A stretch of 12,965 nucleotides of DNA, from NCBI GenBank assembly GCA_910587055.1, contig CAJUKY010000031.1:1-12965 (forward strand), read 5' to 3'. A program made the position numbers and the translations under genes. The first letter of the stretch is position 1. Each line of letters begins with the position of its first letter. Origin of the DNA: Candidatus Gastranaerophilales bacterium. GTDB lineage: Bacteria; Cyanobacteriota; Vampirovibrionia; Gastranaerophilales; Gastranaerophilaceae. The notes under the pieces are model-generated. The model had not been told where the DNA came from. It saw only the letters and a program-made list of their open reading frames with translations, and ran no database searches. Of the stretch, positions 1-6,705 are shown in pieces.

Positions 1-345
1 CTCTTTTTCTTTTGCTTTAAATTCTGACACCTTATATAAATACATACCGTCGAGTCTTCTTGCTTTAACTGCTTCGTTTCCCGTAAGAAGATATCTGTCA
101 TCACCGAGTTTTCTTAAAAATATAGTACGCTCGTTTGAATTAAAATCACCGATTTGCGCACGAAGAAATTCGCCTATCTCTCTTGAAGTTTCGTTATCAT
201 AGATGGAGTTTTCAGACAATGTATTGTATAAACTCGCCATAACATTTTCAAGAGCATATTCAGGATTTTTACCCTTTATATTATCAAGATTTGTTTGTAC
301 CTTTATAGCTCTGCCGAAATTTATATTTCCGAAATTTACCTTCAT
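1..345 (-). CDS. Hypothetical protein, N-terminal part only (runs off left edge)
   Basis: An uninterrupted minus-strand reading frame of 115 codons begins at the ATG at 345-343 and is still open at base 1, so the C-terminus lies outside the window. A ribosome binding site (AAGAGGA on the minus strand, 352-358) sits about 7 bases before the ATG, which supports the start. The N-terminus reads MKVNFGNINFGRAIKV, with a repeated Asn-Phe-Gly pattern. The rest is hydrophilic and charged, with no signal peptide or membrane segment in the visible part, and suggests a soluble, mostly helical protein. Near the truncated end it becomes rich in Lys and Glu. I do not recognise the family. It diverges from glyA with 120 bases between the start codons, so the two may share a regulatory region but need not be functionally linked. 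Confidence 0.75.
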   Translation of the reverse strand, partial: MKVNFGNINFGRAIKVQTNLDNIKGKNPEYALENVMASLYNTLSENSIYDNETSREIGEFLRAQIGDFNSNERTIFLRKLGDDRYLLTGNEAVKARRLDGMYLYKVSEFKAKEKE

Positions 346-379
346 ATTTTTATCCTCTTAAATAAAATGTGGTAGTTTT

Positions 380-385
380 ATTATA
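380..385 (-). promoter_or_regulatory. Candidate -10 box for the left-edge gene
   Basis: The minus strand reads TATAAT here, a perfect -10 hexamer 34 bases before the ATG at 345. No convincing -35 hexamer lies 16-18 bases further upstream. The box sits inside a short palindrome (375-389, arms GTTTTA and TAAAAC around a 3-base centre), which could be an operator or chance in AT-rich DNA. Confidence 0.3.
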
Positions 386-405
386 AAACATATCAATTTG
401 AATAT

Positions 406-435
406 TTGCTACTTAATACATTTTTAATGTAAAAT
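406..435 (+). promoter_or_regulatory. Candidate sigma-70-type promoter for glyA
   Basis: TTGCTA (406-411) and TAAAAT (430-435) are separated by 18 bases, giving 4/6 and 5/6 matches to the vegetative -35 and -10 hexamers. The predicted start lies near 442, about 24 bases before the glyA ATG. A palindrome with TACATT and AATGTA arms (417-431) overlaps the -10 region. Confidence 0.4.
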
Positions 436-465
436 AAAATAAATTTATTTAAAAGGAGGTTTGAG

Positions 466-1707
466 ATGGAAATGGATATTATAAAAAAAACAGACCCTGT
501 TGTGGCTGAATATATTGAAAAAGAATTAAAAAGACAGCAAAACACAATTGAACTCATAGCAAGTGAAAATTTTACATCAGAGGCTGTTATGGCAGCACAG
601 GGAAGCGTTTTAACAAATAAATATGCGGAAGGAAAACCGTATAAAAGATTTTATAACGGCTGTGAAAACGTTGATAAAATTGAAGAACTGGCTCAAAAAA
701 GATGCTGTGAATTATTCGGCTGCGACCATGCTAACGTTCAGCCTCATTCAGGCGCTCAAGCCAATATGGCAGTATTTTTATACGCCCTGAAACAAGGTGA
801 TACCGTTATGGGCATGGATTTATCAAACGGAGGACACTTAACCCACGGCTCTCCTGTTAATTTTTCAGGATTGTATTTTAACATTGTAAGCTACGGCATT
901 AATGAAAACGGCGAAATCAACTACGATGAACTTGAAAAACTCGCGCTTGAAAGCAAACCTAAATTAATAATAGCAGGAGCTTCAAACTATTCTAAAATAA
1001 TAGATTTTAAAAGATTTAAAGAAATAGCGGATAAAGTTGGTGCTTATCTGATGGCAGACATAGCACACATTGCAGCCCTTGTTGCAACTGGTGAACACCC
1101 GAGCCCCGTACCGTATGCGGATTTTGTAACCACAACGACACATAAAACCTTAAGAGGCCCAAGAGGCGGCATTATTATGTGCAAAGAAGAACACGCACAG
1201 GGCATTGATAAAGCAGTATTCCCCGGAATTCAAGGCGGGCCTTTGGAGCATGTCATAGCAGCAAAAGCAATTGCCCTCAAAGAAGCTCTCTCACCCGAAT
1301 TTAAAGAATACGCAAAACAAATAATCAAAAATGCCAAAACTTTATGCAAAACGCTTATAGCGCAAGGTATTGACATTGTAGGGTCAGATACCGAAAACCA
1401 CCTTATGACGGTGGATTTACGCAAGCTTGATAAAACAGGAAAAGACATTGCAAACGAGCTTGAAGAAGTAGGTATTACGGCAAATAAAAACACTGTGCCG
1501 AATGACCCGAAAAGTCCTTTTGTAACATCAGGTGTCAGAATAGGGGTTCCTGCCGCAACTACGCGCGGATTTAAAGAAAATGAAATGGCAGAAATCGGTA
1601 AAATCATAGCAGATACAATAAAAGGAACCGATACAAAAGAAAATTTAAGGAAAAGAACAATGGCGCTTTGCGAAAAATTTCCTTTGTATCCGAATATTTC
1701 ATGCTAA
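466..1707 (+). CDS. glyA: Serine hydroxymethyltransferase
   Basis: This PLP enzyme interconverts serine and glycine while moving a one-carbon unit to and from tetrahydrofolate in the cytosol. It supplies methylene-THF for purine, thymidylate and methionine synthesis. The 413-residue length is normal for bacterial SHMT. Visible signatures are ELIASENFTS (29-38), NKYAEGKPYKRFYNGC (51-66), QPHSGAQAN (92-100), the aspartate and histidine of MADIAH (196-201), and the PLP-lysine motif VTTTTHKTLRGPRGG with Lys227. The start is the ATG at 466, preceded at 5 bases by a near-perfect Shine-Dalgarno sequence AAGGAGGT (453-460). The in-frame ATG at 472 is less well spaced. In the segment GASNYSKIID (171-180) Ser-Lys stands where many homologues have Pro-Arg. 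It appears to have its own promoter. No classical terminator follows, only the inverted-repeat element before the next gene. Confidence 0.98.
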   Translation: MEMDIIKKTDPVVAEYIEKELKRQQNTIELIASENFTSEAVMAAQGSVLTNKYAEGKPYKRFYNGCENVDKIEELAQKRCCELFGCDHANVQPHSGAQANMAVFLYALKQGDTVMGMDLSNGGHLTHGSPVNFSGLYFNIVSYGINENGEINYDELEKLALESKPKLIIAGASNYSKIIDFKRFKEIADKVGAYLMADIAHIAALVATGEHPSPVPYADFVTTTTHKTLRGPRGGIIMCKEEHAQGIDKAVFPGIQGGPLEHVIAAKAIALKEALSPEFKEYAKQIIKNAKTLCKTLIAQGIDIVGSDTENHLMTVDLRKLDKTGKDIANELEEVGITANKNTVPNDPKSPFVTSGVRIGVPAATTRGFKENEMAEIGKIIADTIKGTDTKENLRKRTMALCEKFPLYPNISC

Positions 1708-1726
1708 AATACACTTATGATTTATA

Positions 1727-1820
1727 GCTTTTACTCATAGATATTTGAAACGAAAGCGCAATCCCGTCGCTGACGCTCCTCTTTAATGGTTCTCTTATTC
1801 AAATATCTATGAGTAAAAGC
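1727..1820. repeat. 94-bp element with 23-bp perfect inverted arms, possible MITE-like or palindromic repeat
   Basis: Bases 1727-1749 (beginning GCTTTTACTCATAG) are the exact reverse complement of 1798-1820 (ending CTATGAGTAAAAGC). They enclose a 48-base core that is clearly richer in G+C than the flanks, with AATCCCGTCGCTGACG near its middle and a possible small inner stem (AGCG 1755-1758 with CGCT 1768-1771). No U-tract follows either arm, so it is not a standard intrinsic terminator. No obvious target-site duplication flanks it. In RNA it would form a very stable stem between glyA and the following transferase gene. It encodes no protein of useful length. A non-autonomous mobile repeat or an mRNA-processing structure are the main options. 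Confidence 0.7.
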
Positions 1821-1845
1821 AGGTAAATAAAATAGGAAATATTAT

Positions 1846-2898
1846 ATGATTAAACTTACGCAGGCACAAATAACAGGAGCAATTATTGCCTATCTTATAG
1901 GGGTTTTTATCGTCCCTATAGTAATTTATTTTTCAGATAAAGCAGGGCTTGTGGATGTACCTAATGAAAGAAAAATTCACCATGGCAAAATATCCCGTCT
2001 TGGCGGTGTTGCGGTGTGGGTTTCCGTTATGCTTACATTCCTTTCTTTGGTTTTATTAAGCTATTATCCTTCGGGGCAAGGGCTTTCGGGCATTATCGCA
2101 GGCGGTTCTTTAATGTTTCTTTTAGGTTTAATTGATGATATTTTCTGTCTTGATGCCAAATTTAAGTTATTTATTCAAATCGCAATTGCAACTTTTGTAA
2201 TAATTTTAGGGGTGAATATTGAAAGCATTTATATTCCGTTTCAAAATGCTCCATATAATCATCTGGAGCTTGGTTTCTGGTCCTATCCAATTACACTTTT
2301 ATGGATAGTGGGCATTTCAAATGCCATTAATTTTATAGACGGTATAGACGGGCTTGCAGGAAGTGTTGTAACGATAAGTTCCTGTGCAATCGGTATCATA
2401 GCAATGGTTGTAGCTCCATCATCCCCTATATCCGCTCTTGTAGCCTTTATTTTGCTCGGTGCAATGTTATCATTTTTAACATATAACTATAATCCCGCTA
2501 AAATCTTTATGGGCGATTCAGGCGCGCTTTTTGCGGGCTTTATGCTTGCAACCCTTTCTATAACAGGGATTGCAAAAACTTCAGGACCTTTAATGTACCT
2601 GCCGCTTTTAATTCTTGCGGTTCCGATGCTTGATGTTGCTTATTCAAGCACAAGAAGAATTATGAAGGGGCAAAGCCCGTTTGTAGCAGATTCCGAACAT
2701 ATTCACCATAAATTACTCCATGCAGGTCTTTCTCAGGATGTTGCGGTTTTAATTTTAGCCTCAATCTCTTTTGCCTGCGCCATTATAGCAATTTTGATAG
2801 CCGGTTCGTTAAGCAAGTATTACATTTTCGCAGTTGTTGTTGTAATAATTTTATTCATCCTGAACCTCGTCTCCAAATCTATCAAAAAACGGGGATAG
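1846..2898 (+). CDS. Undecaprenyl-phosphate N-acetylhexosamine-1-phosphate transferase, WecA/TagO type (MraY superfamily)
   Basis: The predicted product is a 350-residue polytopic inner-membrane enzyme. It would transfer a phospho-GlcNAc-type sugar from a UDP-sugar to undecaprenyl phosphate, starting synthesis of a surface glycan such as O-antigen, teichoic acid or another wall polymer. Family landmarks appear in order: DVPNERKIHHGKISRLGG (37-54), the metal-binding GLIDD (94-98), NAINFIDGIDGL (159-170), NYNPAKIFMGDSGA (214-227), and the cytosolic HIHH motif (285-288) followed by KLLHAGLS. The HIHH motif and the 'DVPNERKIHHG' opening favour the WecA/TagO branch over MraY. About ten hydrophobic segments are visible, with a short basic tail (SKSIKKRG). 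The ATG at 1846 has an AGGAA ribosome site at 1834-1838, 7 bases upstream. The exact sugar and polymer cannot be told from sequence, and no other glycan genes lie nearby. It is 138 bases from glyA, across the palindromic element. Confidence 0.92.
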   Translation: MIKLTQAQITGAIIAYLIGVFIVPIVIYFSDKAGLVDVPNERKIHHGKISRLGGVAVWVSVMLTFLSLVLLSYYPSGQGLSGIIAGGSLMFLLGLIDDIFCLDAKFKLFIQIAIATFVIILGVNIESIYIPFQNAPYNHLELGFWSYPITLLWIVGISNAINFIDGIDGLAGSVVTISSCAIGIIAMVVAPSSPISALVAFILLGAMLSFLTYNYNPAKIFMGDSGALFAGFMLATLSITGIAKTSGPLMYLPLLILAVPMLDVAYSSTRRIMKGQSPFVADSEHIHHKLLHAGLSQDVAVLILASISFACAIIAILIAGSLSKYYIFAVVVVIILFILNLVSKSIKKRG

Positions 2899-2901
2899 TA
2901 A

Positions 2902-2930
2902 TTGTTCAAGGGCAAATTCTATGCTATAAT
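2902..2930 (+). promoter_or_regulatory. Extended -10 promoter before the small membrane-protein genes, overlapped by a palindrome
   Basis: TTGTTC (2902-2907) and a perfect TATAAT (2925-2930) are 17 bases apart, and TGC directly precedes the -10 box as in extended -10 promoters. The expected transcription start (about 2936-2938) coincides with the ATG at 2937, so the transcript may be leaderless. A palindrome with GCAAATT (2912-2918) and AATTTGC (2928-2934) arms brackets the -10 box and could be an operator. Confidence 0.55.
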
Positions 2931-2977
2931 TTGCATATGGTTGAATTTTATAAAAAAAACTAATTTTTTATAGATTA

Positions 2978-3163
2978 TTGTTAACTTTTGCTATCACTGC
3001 ATTTTCAGGATGTATTGCATGGATATTTACTCAATATCCAAACTATACTACGGTGCAAGCATCTTTTGATATTCTGGCAGTACTATGTCTGGGTATTTTA
3101 ATTATAAAAATTATCGGGACCATAAAATTTTATCAAGATAAACTAATAAGGAATTTAAAATAA
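2978..3163 (+). CDS. Small two-helix membrane protein, probably extended upstream to 2937 across an A8 run
   Basis: The uninterrupted frame gives 61 residues from a TTG at 2978, but that start has no ribosome binding site. A better N-terminus lies upstream. The ATG at 2937 opens MVEFYKKN and then stops at 2961, and adding one A to the A8 run (2952-2959) joins it in frame to give about 75 residues beginning MVEFYKKKLIFYRLLLTF. That form has a basic cytosolic N-terminus followed by two hydrophobic helices (about residues 13-32 and 44-64 of the 75) and a basic C-terminal tail (KFYQDKLIRNLK), a sensible membrane topology. The protein may be made by polymerase or ribosome slippage, the run may be an assembly error, or the gene may be decaying. 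The next small gene begins one base after its stop. I do not recognise the family. Confidence 0.5.
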   Translation: MLTFAITAFSGCIAWIFTQYPNYTTVQASFDILAVLCLGILIIKIIGTIKFYQDKLIRNLK

Positions 3164-3164
3164 A

Positions 3165-3287
3165 ATGAACGAATATATTATATTTGGTTTTTTAACAGTA
3201 ATATTAATAACTATGACCGGCATTTTACTATCAACTATGATTGCTGATGAAAAAGAAACCCAAAAAAAATTGGAAGCAAAACAATAA
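3165..3287 (+). CDS. Tiny single-helix membrane protein (40 residues)
   Basis: A 40-codon frame starts at the ATG at 3165, one base after the TAA of the preceding small gene, an arrangement typical of translational coupling. A weak TAAGGA ribosome site lies about 12 bases upstream (3147-3152), which is rather far. The product starts MNEYIIFGFLTVILITMTG, giving one hydrophobic helix (about residues 4-25), followed by a charged, Lys/Glu/Gln-rich tail of about 14 residues (ADEKETQKKLEAKQ) likely to face the cytosol. Size and layout resemble small accessory subunits of membrane complexes, but nothing in the sequence identifies a partner. Support for coding comes from the junction with the upstream gene and the coherent hydrophobic-then-charged pattern. 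It could still be a chance frame. Confidence 0.55.
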   Translation: MNEYIIFGFLTVILITMTGILLSTMIADEKETQKKLEAKQ

Positions 3288-3304
3288 CACCGGTTAAATT
3301 TTGT

Positions 3305-3332
3305 AATAAAAAGGGTGTTTATTCAAACACCC
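3305..3332 (-). terminator. Intrinsic terminator of the pyr operon, possibly bidirectional
   Basis: Arms GGGTGTTT (3313-3320) and AAACACCC (3325-3332) form an 8-bp stem with a 4-base loop. On the minus strand the stem is followed by TTTTTATTAC, a good U-tract, 55 bases beyond the carB stop codon. On the plus strand it is followed only by a broken AU tract (GTAAAATATTTT), so it may also stop the small-gene transcript, but less efficiently. Confidence 0.85.
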
Positions 3333-3386
3333 GTAAAATATTTTAAAGCAGTATCAAAGCTGCAAAGTGGAATTTATTGCTTTTTA

Positions 3387-6300
3387 CTAAAACAATCCGA
3401 AGAATTTCTTCTTACGATAATTTGTGATTGTTTCAGAATTTAAATGCGTTCCCTTATCATAGGTTTTCACGGCGCTTAAATATGCTCTTGCTGTATCAAT
3501 ACTTGTAAAGCAGGGTATACCGTACATTTCGGCAATTGTTCTTATCTGAAAACCCGATGATTGAGAATTTTTCCCTAGTGTAGGAGTATTTAAAACAAAA
3601 CTCAAACGCCCTTCCTTCATACGTTTTTGAAGCTTATCCACCATAAATTTTTCAATCATTTTAGACGGCACACCGTTTTTCTCTAAAAATTTATGCGTCC
3701 CCCACGTTGCCATAATGAAAAACCCTTGCGAATAAAGCTTTTTCACAATCTTTAATGCAGGTTTTTTATAATGGTCATTCAATGAAACAAGCACTCTTTG
3801 CTTTCTTTGCCCGAATTTATATCCGCCCGCAATAAAGGCCTTCAAAAGAGCTTTTTTATAAGAATAATCAACCCCTAAAACCTCCCCTGTTGATTTCATT
3901 TCAGGCGCAAGCGCAGGGTCAATTCTGTTTAATTTCTGGAAGCTGAACACGGGCATTTTCACACATACAAGCCTTGATGTGCGGTATAAGCCCGTTCCAT
4001 ACCCCTGACTTTTTATTGATTTTCCTAAAATTGCATTAATTGCAATTTTTGTCATCGGAATACCAGTAACTTTAGACATAATAGGCACGGTGCGGGATGC
4101 TCTGGGGTTTACTTCAATTACATAAACCGTATCGTCTTTTATTATAAATTGAATATTCATTAAGCCTATAATATTAACCTTTTTAGCGATTTTTTTAGCA
4201 TATTCTACAAGCTTTTTCTCCTGTTTTTTTGTAATATTTCGGGAAGGATAAATGCTCATGGAATCGCCTGAATGCACCCCTGCACGCTCTATATGTTCAC
4301 AGATACCCGGGATTAAAACATCCTTACCGTCTGAAATAGCGTCCAGTTCTACCTCTAAGCCTTCAATATACTGATCAATTAAAACGGGATGCTCGCCGGA
4401 AAATTTCAGCGCCTCATTAATATACGTTAAAAGCTCGTCATCATTGTATACCACCTGCATGCCGCGCCCGCCTATAACATAGGAAGGACGTACAAGAACG
4501 GGGTACCCGAGCTCTTTTGTGGCACTCAGCGCTTCCGCCATTGTCTTTACGCCTTTTCCTTTCGGCTGGGGAATTTCAAGGTCAGACAATAATTTTTCAA
4601 AAACTTTTCTGTCCTCAACCGCGTCAATGCTTTCTAAAGAAGTGCCGAGTATCTTAACTCCATGTTTTGCAAGCTTCGGCGCAAGATTAATCGCCGTCTG
4701 CCCGCCAAACTGCACCATTACGCCATAAGGTTTTTCTTTTTTTACAATATTCATAACGTTTTCAACGTTCATAGGCTCAAAATAAAGCCTGCTTGCAATG
4801 TCAAAATCTGTTGAAAGTGTCTCAGGGTTTGAATTTACCATAACGGATTCATACCCGTTTTCTAAAATCGCCCTTGCTGCATGCACGGAACAATAATCAA
4901 ATTCTATCCCTTGTCCTATCCTGATAGGCCCTGAACCCAGCACAAGAATATTTTCTTTATCTTTTGCACCATCACTGTTGTGTTCTGTTTTAAATTCTTC
5001 AAGTTCGCATGCCTCGCCGTACGTTGAATAAAAATACGGAGTTGAGGCATGAAATTCTCCGGCGCAGGTGTCTACAATCCTGAATGCCGCAGGGTAATTA
5101 TATTTTTCAAGTTCTTCTTCTGAAACTTTTGATATAGCCGCAATTTCAGAATTTAAATACCCGAAATCCTTTGCCTTCTTAAACAATTCCTCGTCTAAAG
5201 GCTTCTGTTCAAGCTCTATTTCAAGGTTTACGATATCTTTAATCTGATTTATAAACCACGGGTCAATCTTTGTAATTTCTTTTATTTTTTGAACATCAAA
5301 ATTCCTCTTTAATGCTTCAGAAACCCTGAAAATCCTTCTGTCATCCTGAATATAAAGGTCGCGAAGCAAATCTTCATTTGATAAATTTTCAAATTTGTAA
5401 TGCAAAATGCCCGTATGCTTATCTTCCAAAGATGCCACCGCCTTTTTAAAGCTGTTTTTAAACGTACGCCCAATAGCCATAACTTCGCCCGTAGCCTTCA
5501 TTTTGGTACCAAGCATCCTATCACCCGTTGCAAATTTATCAAAAGGCCACTTTGGAATTTTCACCACAACATAATCAAGCGCAGGTTCAAATGCAGCAAC
5601 GGTTTTACCTGTTATTGCATTTTTAATCTCAGAAAGTTCATATCCTATTGCAATTTTTGTTGTTACTTTTGCAATCGGATACCCAGTTGCCTTTGATGCC
5701 AGCGCTGAAGAGCGGCTTACACGCGGATTTACCTCAATTACATAATATTGATTTGTCTTTGTATCCAGCGCATACTGCACATTGCAGCCCCCTTCAATTT
5801 TAAGCGCACGGATAATTTTTATCGCAGAGGTTCTGAGCATTTGATATTCGTTATTTGTAAGTGTTTGAGAAGGTGCCACAACAAAACTGTCGCCTGTATG
5901 AATGCCAATCGGGTCAATATTTTCCATATTGCAGATAATAATACAGGTATCATTTGAATCACGCATAACCTCGTATTCCACCTCTTTAAACCCTGCAATG
6001 CTCTTCTCCACAAGCACCTGATTTATGGGCGATTGCTGTAACCCTGAGTGCACAATTTCTTCATATTCTGTTTCATTTGTTGCAATTCCGCCCCCCGAAC
6101 CGCCTAAAGTAAAGGCAGGACGAATAATTATAGGAAAACCGATTTTTTCGGCAAACTTTTTAGCATCTTCATAATTTGATACAATTTCAGAATCGGGAAT
6201 AGGCTCATTTATCTCATTCATAAGGTTTTTGAACATTTCCCTGTCTTCCGCCTTTTTGATTGATTCAATATTTGTACCTAAAAGGCGGACGTTATATTCT

Positions 6301-6626
6301 GTCAAAACCCCTGCTTTATCTAGTTCACAGGCCAAATTTAACCCTGTCTGCCCTCCAAGAGAAGCAATTATGCCGTTCGGACGTTCTTTTTTTATAATGG
6401 CAGTCAGGCTCTCAAGGGTCAAAGGCTCGATATAGACCTTATCCGCAATGTTTTCATCAGTCATAATCGTTGCAGGATTTGAGTTTACAAGCACAACTTC
6501 TATGCTCTCTTCTTTCAATGCACGACAAGCCTGCACTCCTGCATAGTCAAATTCTGCTGCCTGTCCGATTACAATAGGCCCCGAGCCGATTACAAGAACT
6601 TTTTTTATGCTAAAATCTTTTCCCAT
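3387..6626 (-). CDS. carB: Carbamoyl-phosphate synthase large subunit
   Basis: The synthetase subunit uses ammonia delivered by CarA, bicarbonate and two ATP to make carbamoyl phosphate for pyrimidines and arginine. At 1079 residues it is full length. The two homologous ATP-grasp halves are plain. The first opens VLVIGSGPIVIGQ (10-22), with an ATP loop LGGSGGGIATN (174-184) and IEVNPRVSRSSALASKATGYP (297-317). The second opens ILVLGSGPIRIGQ (560-572), with VIGGRGM (717-723) and IEVNPRASRTVPIMSKVTG (837-855). An oligomerisation region lies between (about 400-555) and an MGS-like allosteric domain ends the chain (about 940-1070). In that domain ATWGTHKFLEKNGV keeps threonines at 974 and 977, with lysine 993, matching the positions known to bind UMP/IMP in the E. 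coli enzyme, so feedback control by UMP is likely. The ribosome site AAGGAA lies about 7 bases before the ATG. Last gene of the operon. Confidence 0.98.
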   Translation of the reverse strand: MGKDFSIKKVLVIGSGPIVIGQAAEFDYAGVQACRALKEESIEVVLVNSNPATIMTDENIADKVYIEPLTLESLTAIIKKERPNGIIASLGGQTGLNLACELDKAGVLTEYNVRLLGTNIESIKKAEDREMFKNLMNEINEPIPDSEIVSNYEDAKKFAEKIGFPIIIRPAFTLGGSGGGIATNETEYEEIVHSGLQQSPINQVLVEKSIAGFKEVEYEVMRDSNDTCIIICNMENIDPIGIHTGDSFVVAPSQTLTNNEYQMLRTSAIKIIRALKIEGGCNVQYALDTKTNQYYVIEVNPRVSRSSALASKATGYPIAKVTTKIAIGYELSEIKNAITGKTVAAFEPALDYVVVKIPKWPFDKFATGDRMLGTKMKATGEVMAIGRTFKNSFKKAVASLEDKHTGILHYKFENLSNEDLLRDLYIQDDRRIFRVSEALKRNFDVQKIKEITKIDPWFINQIKDIVNLEIELEQKPLDEELFKKAKDFGYLNSEIAAISKVSEEELEKYNYPAAFRIVDTCAGEFHASTPYFYSTYGEACELEEFKTEHNSDGAKDKENILVLGSGPIRIGQGIEFDYCSVHAARAILENGYESVMVNSNPETLSTDFDIASRLYFEPMNVENVMNIVKKEKPYGVMVQFGGQTAINLAPKLAKHGVKILGTSLESIDAVEDRKVFEKLLSDLEIPQPKGKGVKTMAEALSATKELGYPVLVRPSYVIGGRGMQVVYNDDELLTYINEALKFSGEHPVLIDQYIEGLEVELDAISDGKDVLIPGICEHIERAGVHSGDSMSIYPSRNITKKQEKKLVEYAKKIAKKVNIIGLMNIQFIIKDDTVYVIEVNPRASRTVPIMSKVTGIPMTKIAINAILGKSIKSQGYGTGLYRTSRLVCVKMPVFSFQKLNRIDPALAPEMKSTGEVLGVDYSYKKALLKAFIAGGYKFGQRKQRVLVSLNDHYKKPALKIVKKLYSQGFFIMATWGTHKFLEKNGVPSKMIEKFMVDKLQKRMKEGRLSFVLNTPTLGKNSQSSGFQIRTIAEMYGIPCFTSIDTARAYLSAVKTYDKGTHLNSETITNYRKKKFFGLF

Positions 6627-6665
6627 CTGTATTTTCCTTATAAATTAATTTTAAAAACCGCAATA

Positions 6666-6696
6666 TTTCAGGATTTACACCTTTAAAACCCTGAAA
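6666..6696 (-). other. Stem-loop in the carA-carB intercistronic gap
   Basis: On the minus strand TTTCAGGGTTT pairs with AAATCCTGAAA (11 bp including one G-U) around a 9-base loop. No U-tract follows, so a terminator is unlikely. It lies in the only long gap of the pyr operon (79 bases) and could stabilise or process the mRNA to set carA and carB levels. Confidence 0.5.
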
Positions 6697-6705
6697 CCCT
6701 CTGCC

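Noticed and set aside
1230..1607. 125-codon minus-strand frame inside glyA
   Set aside because: It is fully antisense to a well-conserved SHMT frame, has no ribosome site and gives no recognisable protein.
1727..1820. The inverted repeat as an intrinsic terminator for glyA
   Set aside because: The loop is 48 bases and no T-run follows either arm, so termination by the standard mechanism is unlikely.
4519..6435. Several plus-strand frames of 68-98 codons and one minus-strand frame (5819-6013) within carB
   Set aside because: All are shadows of the 1079-residue CarB frame and none has a start signal or domain pattern.
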